A stretch of 64,000 bases of DNA, taken from assembly GCA_965277025.1 (NCBI GenBank), contig OZ255706.1:1054001-1118000 (forward strand). The letters run 5' to 3'. A program made the translations under genes and the position numbers. Shown here one piece after another: positions 50,638 through 58,979 of this stretch. The stretch's first letter is position 1; each line of letters starts with the position of its first letter. Origin of the DNA: Methylomarinum sp965277025. Lineage in GTDB: Bacteria; Pseudomonadota; Gammaproteobacteria; Methylococcales; Methylomonadaceae. The notes under the pieces are model-generated. The model saw nothing but the letters and a program-made list of their open reading frames with translations, was not told the origin of the DNA and did not search any database.

Positions 50638-52008
50638 TCCAACCTGGAGGCCGCATTGTTTCGTTGCCATAATTGGCATTTGATTACATAACTAATTGTT
50701 ATTTATGGTAAAATGATTCAATCCATTTGATATTCCCCGATTTTTTATTTGTTATGCGCGGCATTGATTATACCCAAAACGAATTATTCAGTTATCGGAC
50801 GCTGGAATCTAGAATTCCGGGTGATCATCCTTTACGCAAACTACGATATTTGGTCGATATTCTATTGACTACTTTGGATGAGGAGTTCGATGACTTGTAT
50901 TCCCGACGGGGCCGGGCGTCAATTCCTCCCGAGCGTTTACTCCGTGCCAGTTTGTTGCAAATCCTGTTTTCCATTCGTTCGGAGCGGCAACTGATCGAAC
51001 ACATTGATTTCAATCTGCTGTATCGTTGGTTTGTCGGCTTATCAATGGATGATGAGGTTTGGGATCATTCAACGTTCAGCGCCAATCGTGACCGTCTATT
51101 GAATGAGCGCGTGAGTCGTTTGTTTTTTGATCGTGCGCTGTGCCTGGCCGAATGGCAGGATTTAGTCTCCGACGAACACTTTTCGGTTGATGGCACGCTA
51201 ATCAAGGCCTGGGCTTCTGTGAAAAGCATCAAGGCCAAAGACGGTTCGAGCCGGCCGCCGGAGGATTCCACCCGCAATCCGGGTGTCAACTTCAAAGGCG
51301 AGAAACGCTGTAACGACACGCATGAATCGACAACGGACCCGGAAGCAAGGATGTATAAAAAAAGTCAGGGCGATAAAGCCCAATTCGCTTTTCCGGGCCA
51401 TGCACTCATGGAAAATCGCCATGGTTTGGTCGTCGATGTTGAAGTGACCCAGGCGACCGGAACGGCCGGGCGGGAGGCGGCGACAAAAATGATCAAACGC
51501 AGCGTCAAAAAAGCGGGTGCCACAGTGGGCAGTGACAAAAACTATGATACCCAAAACTTCGTTGCCGAGCTTCGCGCAATGAAGGTGACCCCGCATGTAA
51601 CTCAAAAAGCGAAAGGTTCGGCGATTGACAAGCGGACGACCCGACACCCAGGCTATACCAGCAGTCTCAAAATCCGTAAACGGATCGAAGAAGTCTTTGG
51701 CTGGAGCAAAACTGTTGGGGGATTACGTCAAACCCGATTTCGCGGAGTGAAAAAAGTGACTGCCCAAACCGTATTCACCTTCGCAGCGTATAACCTGACC
51801 CGCCTGATGACCCTGTTACAATGGCGTTATTCAACTGCGTAGGCACCGTTGTGCCTGAAATCCGCCAAAAGGTGGAAATAAAGCCTCGAAAGGGCAATAT
51901 AAACCGGCTGATACCGGAAAACCTGGCTAATCAGGCCATCCAGAGGTAAATTTAACCCAAAATGGAGGGTTGGAGCCGGAGGCATAGGGGGGTTTTTCAA
52001 CAGCCTGT
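50621..52008 (+). mobile_element. IS5-family-type insertion sequence
   Basis: 1388 bp with inverted repeats ACAGGCTGTTGA / TCAACAGCCTGT and a probable TA target duplication (50619-50620 and 52009-52010). It inserted in the 3' end of msrQ. Confidence 0.75.
50754..51842 (+). CDS. IS5-family-type DDE transposase
   Basis: 362 residues from the ATG at 50754 (MRGIDYTQNELFSY); a longer frame lacks support. DUF772-type N-terminal domain (HPLRKLRYLVD, RASIPPERLLRASLLQILF) with the DDE core: D in FSVDGTLIKAWAS, D in VGSDKNYDTQNF, E in RKRIEEVFGWSKTVGGLRQTRFRG (named by RIEEVFGWSKT). Intact. Confidence 0.9.
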   Translation: MRGIDYTQNELFSYRTLESRIPGDHPLRKLRYLVDILLTTLDEEFDDLYSRRGRASIPPERLLRASLLQILFSIRSERQLIEHIDFNLLYRWFVGLSMDDEVWDHSTFSANRDRLLNERVSRLFFDRALCLAEWQDLVSDEHFSVDGTLIKAWASVKSIKAKDGSSRPPEDSTRNPGVNFKGEKRCNDTHESTTDPEARMYKKSQGDKAQFAFPGHALMENRHGLVVDVEVTQATGTAGREAATKMIKRSVKKAGATVGSDKNYDTQNFVAELRAMKVTPHVTQKAKGSAIDKRTTRHPGYTSSLKIRKRIEEVFGWSKTVGGLRQTRFRGVKKVTAQTVFTFAAYNLTRLMTLLQWRYSTA

Positions 52009-52023
52009 TAGCCGAATACAAGG

Positions 52024-52052
52024 CAAAAAAAAGGCGGTTGAATAACCGCCTT
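52024..52052 (-). terminator. Rho-independent terminator (minus orientation)
   Basis: Stem AAGGCGGTT-GAAT-AACCGCCTT (52031-52052) preceded on the plus strand by eight A residues, which gives a T-run after the stem on the minus strand. It faces leftward, away from regB. In the ancestral order it could have ended a transcript that is no longer adjacent. 52053-52221 holds no gene and should contain the regB promoter. Confidence 0.55.
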
Positions 52053-52221
52053 GAAGTATATTTAGGAAGAATATAACGCAACTTTTAGCTGTTAATTTAA
52101 AAGTTAGGATAATAATAGCAATGCTTTTGTCAAATTTAAATGTGGCATATTGTCGCAGTCATCATGATAATCAATTTTCTGGTAACCTTTGTTATCAATC
52201 TACAGTCACTGTCCCTTTATT

Positions 52222-53607
52222 ATGCTAGCTCAAGTTTTACCCAAGTCGGAAATATCCATACGCGAAAACCTTAAATGGCTGTTTGTATTGCGTAATCTAA
52301 TTATCTTTGCTACTATTTTTCTGATTTTTATCGTCACGAACGGACTGGGGATCAAACTTCCCCTGGATCAGCTATGGCTGCCTGTTTTTGCTATTGCCGC
52401 CGTTAACTTATATACCTGGATGCGGCTTAAAACACAGGAACCGGTCACCGAACTGGAAATATTTTCACAATTGGTTATTGATGTCTTTGCCATGGCATCC
52501 ATGTTGTTTTTAACCGGTGGCGCATCCAACCCGATTATCTGGGTATTTTTGTTGCCTGTAATCGTTACCGGTATCATGCTGCCGCAAACTTACACCTGGA
52601 ATATGGTGATTATAACGGCATCGATTTATACCATATTGATTGGTTTTAATATTCCTCTACCGGCCATCGAACCCCATATGCCAGACCCAGCCTTGATGTC
52701 TGCAGAAACCATTCATCAACTTCACCAGATACGTGACAGGCATAATTTTAATTTGCATATTTTCGGTATGTGGTTTGGTTTTGTTTTCAGTGCCGGCCTG
52801 GTTGCTTTTTTCGTTATCGAATTATCCCGTACCCTGAAAGAGCGTGAGAGAAACCTGGCTGAAGCCAGGGAACAGGCTTTACGCAATGAAAAAGTCGTCT
52901 CATTAGGCACACTGGCCGCCAGCGCCGCGCATGAAATGGGTACGCCATTAGGCACCATCGCTATTTTAACGCATGACCTCCAACAGGAATTCCCGCAGCA
53001 CCGCTTTCCCGATCTGCATGGAAAACTACAAATCATGGAGCAGCAGGTCAACCGCTGCAAGGAAGCCTTGTCGTTAATGAGCGCCTCCGCCGGAAAAATG
53101 CGCGCAGAGTCCGGTAATATCATGCCTGTCAATGAATATATCGATGAAATTCTCAATCTCTGGCGGGCCGATAATGCAGAAACACCATTACGATTGTTTA
53201 TCGATTCGAACAATGACCTCAATGCCAGAATCATTGCCGAAAGAACCCAGACTCATGCTATTATCAATATTCTGAACAACGCGGCGCAAGTCACGCCTGC
53301 CGATAAAGGCATTGAGTTTCATGCTTGCTGGACACTGGAAAACCTGCATATCACGGTAAGAGATTTTGGGCCGGGCATACCGGACGAATATCTGCAAATG
53401 CTGGGAAACAGACCCGTCAAAAGCAAAAAAAGTGGCATGGGCGTCGGCTTGCTACTGACCTACTCAACCATAAACCGGTTAGGCGGCAGTATCAATTTCG
53501 AAAACATCGACACTGGTGGTGCGCAAGTTGAATTCAACTTGCCGTTGATCACTCAACAAAAGCCCGACAATTCGCCCGAAATCAATCAAGACGATTATGA
53601 CAACTGA
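52222..53607 (+). CDS. regB: redox sensor histidine kinase RegB/PrrB
   Basis: 461 residues from the ATG at 52222 (MLAQVLPKSEISIREN). Six membrane helices in residues ~25-215, including the quinone-binding signature FLTGGASNPIIWVFLLPVI typical of RegB. H-box SAAHEMGTPLGTIAIL near residue 245, N-box IINILNNAAQVTP, G-boxes DFGPGIP and GMGVGLLL. It phosphorylates RegA under reducing conditions and controls energy and carbon metabolism genes. Its 3' end overlaps regA by 11 bp. The pair sits inside the IS4-inverted segment. Confidence 0.92.
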   Translation: MLAQVLPKSEISIRENLKWLFVLRNLIIFATIFLIFIVTNGLGIKLPLDQLWLPVFAIAAVNLYTWMRLKTQEPVTELEIFSQLVIDVFAMASMLFLTGGASNPIIWVFLLPVIVTGIMLPQTYTWNMVIITASIYTILIGFNIPLPAIEPHMPDPALMSAETIHQLHQIRDRHNFNLHIFGMWFGFVFSAGLVAFFVIELSRTLKERERNLAEAREQALRNEKVVSLGTLAASAAHEMGTPLGTIAILTHDLQQEFPQHRFPDLHGKLQIMEQQVNRCKEALSLMSASAGKMRAESGNIMPVNEYIDEILNLWRADNAETPLRLFIDSNNDLNARIIAERTQTHAIINILNNAAQVTPADKGIEFHACWTLENLHITVRDFGPGIPDEYLQMLGNRPVKSKKSGMGVGLLLTYSTINRLGGSINFENIDTGGAQVEFNLPLITQQKPDNSPEINQDDYDN

Positions 53608-54145
53608 AGACAAGGACAAAGCAAAATTATTGTTAGTGGATGATGACGAGATTTTTTGCTCGGTCTTAAAACCGGCCCTGGAAAAAAGAAACTTCCAGGT
53701 CACCATCGCCCACGATGTGGAAAGTGGCATCAAACAGGCTGAACAAACCATCCCTGAATATGCAGTCATAGACCTGCGCATTGGTTATGAGTCTGGCCTG
53801 GAAATGGTAAAAAAACTGATTTCCATTGACAAAAACACCCAGATCGTCATTTTGACTGGCTTTGCCAGTATCGCCACTGCGGTGGAAGCAATTAAACTTG
53901 GTGCTATTCATTATCTGACTAAACCTGCCAATGCCGATGAAATTGTCGCCGCCCTTTACAAAAACGAAGGTGACCCTTCCGTCAGCATCAATGAAAACCC
54001 CTTGTCTGTCAAACGACTGGAATGGGAGCACCTGCAAAAGGTCCTGATGCAACATGATGGCAATATCTCCGCCGCCGCCCGCGCATTGAACATGCACCGC
54101 CGCACCTTGCAACGCAAACTGGAAAAGAAGCCAGTCCGGGAATAA
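53597..54145 (+). CDS. regA: response regulator RegA/PrrA
   Basis: 182 residues. Receiver domain at 1-115 with acidic pocket LLVDDDEIF, phospho-acceptor Asp in YAVIDLRIGYESG, Thr/Lys in VILTGFAS and YLTKPANADEI. Short linker, then Fis-type helix-turn-helix HDGNISAAARALNMHRRTLQ near the end, the highly conserved RegA DNA-binding helix. Global redox regulator partner of RegB, co-transcribed by overlap. The MITE at 54148 begins two bases after its stop codon. Confidence 0.93.
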   Translation: MTTEDKDKAKLLLVDDDEIFCSVLKPALEKRNFQVTIAHDVESGIKQAEQTIPEYAVIDLRIGYESGLEMVKKLISIDKNTQIVILTGFASIATAVEAIKLGAIHYLTKPANADEIVAALYKNEGDPSVSINENPLSVKRLEWEHLQKVLMQHDGNISAAARALNMHRRTLQRKLEKKPVRE

Positions 54146-54147
54146 AG

Positions 54148-54314
54148 CTAGGAGGCTGTCCGAGAATAGAAGCCGTTGCGAGGGAAAACTGATTTGAGTC
54201 AGATTTTTTCATTCTTTGAGGCGAATAGTTACGCTATTTAACGAAAAGAATGGGAAAAACTGGCCAAATTCAGCTTTTCCGTAGTAGGTTCTCTATTCTC
54301 GGACAGCCTCCTAG
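54148..54314. mobile_element. 167-bp IS1182-related MITE
   Basis: Perfect 23-bp terminal inverted repeats starting CTAGGAGGCTGTCCGAGAAT. The same end sequence borders the IS1182 remnant at 18923, and solo or fused ends are at 12359-12390 and 29081-29112. No coding capacity. Probably mobilised by an IS1182-family transposase. Confidence 0.75.
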
Positions 54315-54366
54315 TGCACATAAGCGAAAACGCCAATGCTATTTATGAGGAATATATTGTAATATG
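54311..54366. repeat. 56-bp dispersed repeat, copy B
   Basis: Partner of 2255-2310. Starts within the CTAG of the MITE end and stops at ATATG before the IS66 left end. Confidence 0.5.
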
Positions 54367-54369
54367 CAT

Positions 54370-55460
54370 GTAACTACTCAGCGTAAATAAGTAAAAAAAC
54401 TGCTTGACACGATTTTAGCGTTATTTTTGATTTTCTAACGGCAACACCTGGCGCAAGAGGTTTACTGTATTAGCCTGCGTTAGTTGAGGCGTGTTGCCTT
54501 ATAAGCACTGCCCGATAGCCCTGCTGCCGTGCATTTCTAAAATACGATGACGGGCAACACAGAGGCAAAAATTCGTATTTCAAAAGCCATGAGACAAGAG
54601 TCCTGTACTTAAACCCACAGGCCGTTTCATTGAAGATTGATTCCATTGATGTAGAGGCTGCCATTACCCATGCCCGGCAGCTGATTGAAGATGAAGCCGA
54701 TTTATCTCCGGCGCTGCGGTCTTCGCTGGAGATATTGTTGTTGCTGGTCACGCTCTTGATGCATCGGCTCGGACTTAACAGCAGTAACAGTTCCAGGCCG
54801 CCATCAAGTGATCCTGATCGTAAAAGGAAAGCACGGGCTGGATCAAAAAAACCAGGTGGTGGACAGAAAGGGCATATTGGCACCACGCTGGTTAAAGTCG
54901 ATGATCCCGATGACGTTATCTCCATCAAGATTGATCGCCGTACCTTGCCAGCCGGAAGCTACACGGCAGATGGCTTTGAAACCCGGCAGGTATTTGATAT
55001 TGATATTTCACGGATTGTGACGGAATATCGTGCGCAAAGGCTTATCGATGAACAAGGTCGTCGGTTTGTTGCTCCTTTTCCCGAGGGCGTAACAAAAGCC
55101 GTGCAATATGGTGACCAACTCAAGGCGCACGCCGTGTATCTTTCGCAGTACCAATTATTGCCCTGCCAGCGCATCAAGGATTATTTTTCCGATCAATTAC
55201 AGATCCCCATCAGTGAAGGTTCGTTGGTTAATTTCAATCAACCAGCCTTTGAGAAGCTGGCATCCTTTGAGCCGATTTGCAAGCAAAGACTGGCGGCAGC
55301 TTCTGTTGTACATGCCGATGAAACGGGCATTAACATCAATGGCGCCAGGTACTGGTTGCATTGTGCTTCTAATGATTTATGGACACATTATTTTCCCCAT
55401 GTAAAACGGGGCAAGGAAGCGATGGATGTCATTGGCATCCTGCCTGACTTTCATGGCATT
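54370..55460 (+). mobile_element. IS66-family remnant
   Basis: Left end near 54370 (GTAACTACTCAGCG), a 250-bp non-coding leader and a 3'-truncated tnpC. Similarity to IS66 stops at about 55460; 55461-55590 has another, unrecognised origin and leads into an IS3 element. tnpA/tnpB helper genes are absent. Confidence 0.6.
54630..55460 (+). pseudogene. IS66 transposase TnpC, C-terminally truncated
   Basis: About 277 genuine residues from a probable TTG start. Coiled N-terminal region, then NSSNSSRPPSSDPDRKRKAR and a KKPGGGQKGHIG segment typical of IS66, the ASVVHADETGININGARYW block with the first catalytic Asp, and GILPDFHGI, where the family sequence normally continues with a VHDHW motif. From there the frame runs into unrelated DNA up to 55619. 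The last catalytic residues are missing. Confidence 0.82.
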
Positions 55461-55653
55461 AAATATCGGGGTGTTTCAGGAGTGAGCAGGGTGCCATCAG
55501 CTTCTGCCGTATTCGGGGATATCTATCCACTTGTCGTAAACATCATGTCAGTGCCTCTGAAGCGTTGGTACTGGTATTTAAGGGGTAAAGTGGACCCCAT
55601 TGTCCAGACAAATTATTAGAGAATTTAAGATAGAACCCTCATAACAGTCAGGC

Positions 55654-56574
55654 TCAATGGCTCTGGCCCATATTTTCACCCGGCGTCTGCTTGGCAGTGC
55701 CGGCATTATATTTATCCACGATTTTAGCGCCACCTCCCGTGGCGAATTGATAAACCCTGTCTGGCGTTTCATAGCCTAACGACTGATGCGGTCGTTCGCT
55801 GTTGTAAAAGGCAAAGTAGTCCGTCAACCCCGCTGACAGTGCTTGCAGGTTGCCGTATTGCTTCAAATAAACTTCTTCATATTTCACTGTGCGCCAGAGT
55901 CGTTCAACAAAGATATTGTCCAAGGCCCGTCCCCGGCCATCCATGCTGATGGTCACGCCATGCTGACTCAATACCCCGGTGAAGTCCGCGCTGGTGAACT
56001 GTGCGCCCTGGTCGGTATTAAATATCTCCGGTGTGCCATAGGTCTTGATGGCCTGCTCCAGACAATTTACGCAAAACGCGCTGTCCATGGTATTGGAAAG
56101 TTGCCATGCCAATACTTTTCGGCTGTACCAATCCATGATGGCCACCAGATAAACAAATCCTTGCGGCAGCCGGATATAGGTGATGTCGGTACTCCAAACC
56201 TGGTTGGGGCGTGTCACCTCGACGCCTCTTAACAGATAGGGATAGACTTTATGCTCAGGATGCGGCTTACTGGTGTTCGGGCCCGGCGCCATGCCGACCA
56301 GCCCCAGTATGCGCATCAGCCGCTGAACCCGTTTGCGGTTGACCTGATGGTTAAGGCCGCGTAAATACTTTGTCATACGGCGTGAGCCATAAAAAGGATG
56401 CCGGGTATATTCTTCGTCGAGCAACCGCAACAGTTGCTGATCTTCAGCAGACACCGGCTGTTGTTGGCGTTTTTTCTGTTCATGGATTACTGAGCGGGTA
56501 ACGTTCAATAACTGGCATTGCCGACTTAACGCCAACTCATCTTTTTGATCCACCCAGCTTTGACGCGTGATCAT
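55654..56574 (-). CDS. IS3-family transposase OrfB
   Basis: 306 residues. HTH_21 region SRRMTKYLRGLNHQVNRKRV, then the rve integrase core with DDE: VWSTDITYIRLPQG, IFNTDQGAQFTS, and VERLWRTVKYEEVYL. Made mainly as an OrfAB fusion by -1 frameshifting; a run of eight A residues followed by G lies just before the orfA stop on the minus strand (56588-56596). Intact. Confidence 0.92.
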   Translation of the reverse strand: MITRQSWVDQKDELALSRQCQLLNVTRSVIHEQKKRQQQPVSAEDQQLLRLLDEEYTRHPFYGSRRMTKYLRGLNHQVNRKRVQRLMRILGLVGMAPGPNTSKPHPEHKVYPYLLRGVEVTRPNQVWSTDITYIRLPQGFVYLVAIMDWYSRKVLAWQLSNTMDSAFCVNCLEQAIKTYGTPEIFNTDQGAQFTSADFTGVLSQHGVTISMDGRGRALDNIFVERLWRTVKYEEVYLKQYGNLQALSAGLTDYFAFYNSERPHQSLGYETPDRVYQFATGGGAKIVDKYNAGTAKQTPGENMGQSH

Positions 56575-56885
56575 AGGCTGATCCCGGACTTTTTTTTAAG
56601 CCAATCCAGTTCCATATTCAACTGCCCGATTTTGGCGTACAGACGGTCCGGATTGTCTTGCGCCTTCACCGCTTTCGGCCCGCGTTTGCCTTCAAACAGG
56701 CTTCCCGCATTGGCCAACAGTTCCTTTTTCCATTGGCTTACCTGAGATGGATGGACTTCATTCTCTTGAGCAATCTCATTGATCGTTTTGATGTTCTTAA
56801 CCGCTTCCAGCGCGATTTTGGCCTTTTGCGCCCCGCTAAAGGTTTTCCGTTTTTTTTCGCTCATTTTTTGTACCTCTTTTTTCAA
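56571..56885 (-). CDS. IS3-family OrfA (helix-turn-helix protein)
   Basis: 104 residues. FSGAQKAKIALEAVKNIKTI and NEVHPSQVSQWKKELLANAG are the HTH_Tnp_1 domain that binds the element ends. Leucine-zipper-like C-terminus (LYAKIGQLNMELDWLKKK). Overlaps orfB by four bases (ATGA). Confidence 0.9.
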   Translation of the reverse strand: MKKEVQKMSEKKRKTFSGAQKAKIALEAVKNIKTINEIAQENEVHPSQVSQWKKELLANAGSLFEGKRGPKAVKAQDNPDRLYAKIGQLNMELDWLKKKSGISL

Positions 56886-56929
56886 TAGTCATAGTTTAAA
56901 CTATTGTCCGGATTACGGGGTCCACTATA

Positions 56930-57277
56930 TTTCGGCTGTTTAAAAGGACGGGGATTCAAACTTGAGGAAACGCGTGTAGTCGGTTATCTTCGGATCAAAA
57001 AATTGTTAGTACTTCCCGTTATTGCTTTCTGTTGGTCACATAAAGCAGGCGAATGGAAACATGATTGCGAGTTACCAATAAAAACCAAAACACATCAGCG
57101 GCTCGCGCAAAGCCTGTTTCGATATGGATTAGATTGTATCCGCTCAACGTTGTTTAATGTCTTATCTCAATCAAAAAGGATGATTAGAAAAGTGATTGCT
57201 CTTTTGCAACCCATACCTTTTGTCACTGGAATACATGAGACTCATTTGTCATAAGTTAATTTTTGTCATGTACAGAG
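56930..57277 (+). mobile_element. IS4-family insertion sequence, fragment (copy 6; right inversion breakpoint)
   Basis: 348 bp of the transposase 3' end and the CTCTG terminus, in the opposite orientation to the other copies. Contains FGCLKGRGFKLEETRVV, sharing the Cys variant with copy 3. Right flank ATTAAGAAT (57278-57286) is the complement of the right flank of copy 5. The left part was removed together with neighbouring DNA at the IS3 junction. Confidence 0.88.
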
Positions 57278-57886
57278 ATTAAGAATATTACCCGCGACCA
57301 GTCGTTGTACAGGCAAAACATAAAAGGTTCTGAATGTTTTGCTGTCGAGTCGCCATTGCCAGTCCAGACCGGTGAAAGCGTTGAGTGTATTGCGAAAACG
57401 GTTTCGGGCAATCAACCGGCGGCTGCCGACATTCATGGTAAAACGGCCTGCACGAATGATGCTGTGACTGCCTGCGACTAGAAAATCATCAAAAGGAATA
57501 TCAAGATGAGCCTGTAACAGTTCTAAAGGATTAGCGATAGTGGTGGTCAATTTGTTGCTGGCGGTGGCTGAACCGCTATCAGCTAATTCAATTCGGGAAT
57601 CCTCTATTTCCATAACCACGGAAAAAGGCTGAAAGTTGGCGCGAGCGTAAACCAGGGTTCGAAGCGCAAATGCCTGATCGCCGCCATTGGCGGGAAGTCC
57701 ATTGATTTTTGCCCGATATTGATTGTCCAGCGTTTCGTAACGAACTCTATGCGAAATCGACAATTGTAGTCGGTTGGATAAATCCAGCGCCTTGCTCAAT
57801 CGCCAGGCTGGAATAGGGTTGGCGTAGGGAGTATGCGCGAGGCAAAAGAAAAGTATCAATGAAGTAAAATAAGTAACTTTTTGCAT
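57278..57886 (-). pseudogene. alginate-export-type porin, N-terminal half
   Basis: About 203 codons from the ATG at 57886: signal peptide MQKVTYFTSLILFFCLAHTPYA, then RLQLSISHRVRYETLDNQYR and RTLVYARANFQPFSVVMEIED, the alternating pattern of outer-membrane strands in alginate-export proteins, up to VQRLVAGNILN. The gene continues in frame at 46353. It faces away from the regulator-ATPase genes across a palindrome-bearing intergenic region, so in its original form it was probably the outer-membrane part of a tungstate or related uptake locus. Confidence 0.82.
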
Positions 57887-57899
57887 ATATATGAAAAAT

Positions 57900-57930
57900 A
57901 TAATTGTTTTGTAGTGTACATAACAATTAT
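57900..57930. promoter_or_regulatory. inverted repeat operator between porin and ModE-like regulator genes
   Basis: ATAATTGTT (57900-57908) and AACAATTAT (57922-57930) form a perfect 9-bp inverted repeat with a 13-bp spacer, midway between the divergent starts at 57886 and 57966. Spacing suits a dimeric regulator, most simply the neighbouring ModE-like protein. Confidence 0.5.
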
Positions 57931-57965
57931 CATGGGTAAAATATGCATTTTTTTCTAATTAGCTG

Positions 57966-58979
57966 ATGACGCTGCAAGTAAAGTTTGTAATTCAGGCACA
58001 GTTGGAAATTGATGAAAAACGCCATGGCTTGAATGAGGTATTAGCGCTTTTAAATCAAATTGAAAAACATCATAACCTTCGGCAGGCGGCCAAGGCTTGT
58101 GGCTTTTCCTACCGTAAAGCCTGGGACAGACTTAAGGGGCTGGAAAAAGCCTTATCCACTGCTCTGGTTGAGATGCAGCGTGGCAAAGGCACTCGGTTGA
58201 CAGCCTTTGGACACAAGCTGTTATTAATTGAGCGACACAATCATCAAGTTTTGGAAAACACGTTGCAAACAGCGGCATTGAAGGCAAGCGAAGAATTGCA
58301 AAAACTGTTGTCAACTCGACAGACTATCAAGATTATAGCCAGCGACTCCGTCAGACTCTCCCGGTTACGGGAAAAAGATTCATCCGTGTGTTTGTCTATT
58401 GAAGGCAGTTGGCAGGCATTGAGAGCATATGCTGAAGGGAAGTGCGATATGGCAGGATTCCATATTGCGGACTGCATGATCAATCAAACGTTGATCGATA
58501 AATACTGTCAATTGTTTGATCCCGAAATGGATCAATTTATTTTGTTGGAACAGCGTCAGCAAGGTTTGATCAGTCGTCCCGAACAGGCGATCAACAGCTT
58601 GCGCCAGGTGGCTGATTCCTGGTTACGATTTGTCAATCGTCAGCAAGGCTCCGGGACTCGGATACTGTTTGATTATTTGTTGCGGCGGCAACAGTTGTCG
58701 ACACGGGAAATCAATGGCTATTATCATGAGCAGCATACCCATTTGGCCGTCGCAAGTCTTATCCTTAGTCATCAGGCGGATGTCGGCTTAGGGGTTGAAG
58801 AAGTTGCTCGACAACTTAAGCTGCACTTTTCGCCAATCAGTCTGGAATCCTATTTTTTGGTGTATAAAAAAACACTTACCCCCACCATACAATCAATTTT
58901 GGCGATACTCGAGACGCAGGGGCCGGTAGCAAAAATGGATTATGCGGCTTTTATTAACGTGATTCGGAAAAAGAAATAA
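57966..58979 (+). CDS. ModE/TunR-like regulator with substrate-binding domain
   Basis: 337 residues. N-terminal ModE-type winged helix (residues ~20-90): NEVLALLNQIEKHHNLRQAA then SYRKAWDRLKGLEKAL and GKGTRLTAFGHKLL. The C-terminal two thirds form a periplasmic-binding-protein-like domain (KIIASDSVRLSRL, FVNRQQGSGTRILFDYLLR), which probably senses an oxyanion such as tungstate or molybdate. It overlaps the ABC ATPase gene by one base (TAATG). A 9-bp inverted repeat upstream is the likely operator for itself and the divergent porin-tupA operon. Confidence 0.82.
   Translation: MTLQVKFVIQAQLEIDEKRHGLNEVLALLNQIEKHHNLRQAAKACGFSYRKAWDRLKGLEKALSTALVEMQRGKGTRLTAFGHKLLLIERHNHQVLENTLQTAALKASEELQKLLSTRQTIKIIASDSVRLSRLREKDSSVCLSIEGSWQALRAYAEGKCDMAGFHIADCMINQTLIDKYCQLFDPEMDQFILLEQRQQGLISRPEQAINSLRQVADSWLRFVNRQQGSGTRILFDYLLRRQQLSTREINGYYHEQHTHLAVASLILSHQADVGLGVEEVARQLKLHFSPISLESYFLVYKKTLTPTIQSILAILETQGPVAKMDYAAFINVIRKKK

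Larger units (their letters stand above)
55591..56924 (-). mobile_element. IS3-family insertion sequence
   Basis: 1334 bp with imperfect inverted repeats beginning TGGACCCC at both ends (left ...ATTGTCCAGACA, right complement ...GTAATCCGGACA). No target duplication is visible: the left neighbour is unrecognised DNA after IS66 and the right neighbour is a cut IS4 copy. A deletion between IS elements is likely. Confidence 0.82.

Noticed and set aside
56904..57254. 116-codon frame joining IS3 end sequence to the IS4 transposase C-terminus
   Set aside because: Artefact of the junction between the IS3 end and the cut IS4 copy; no start signal.
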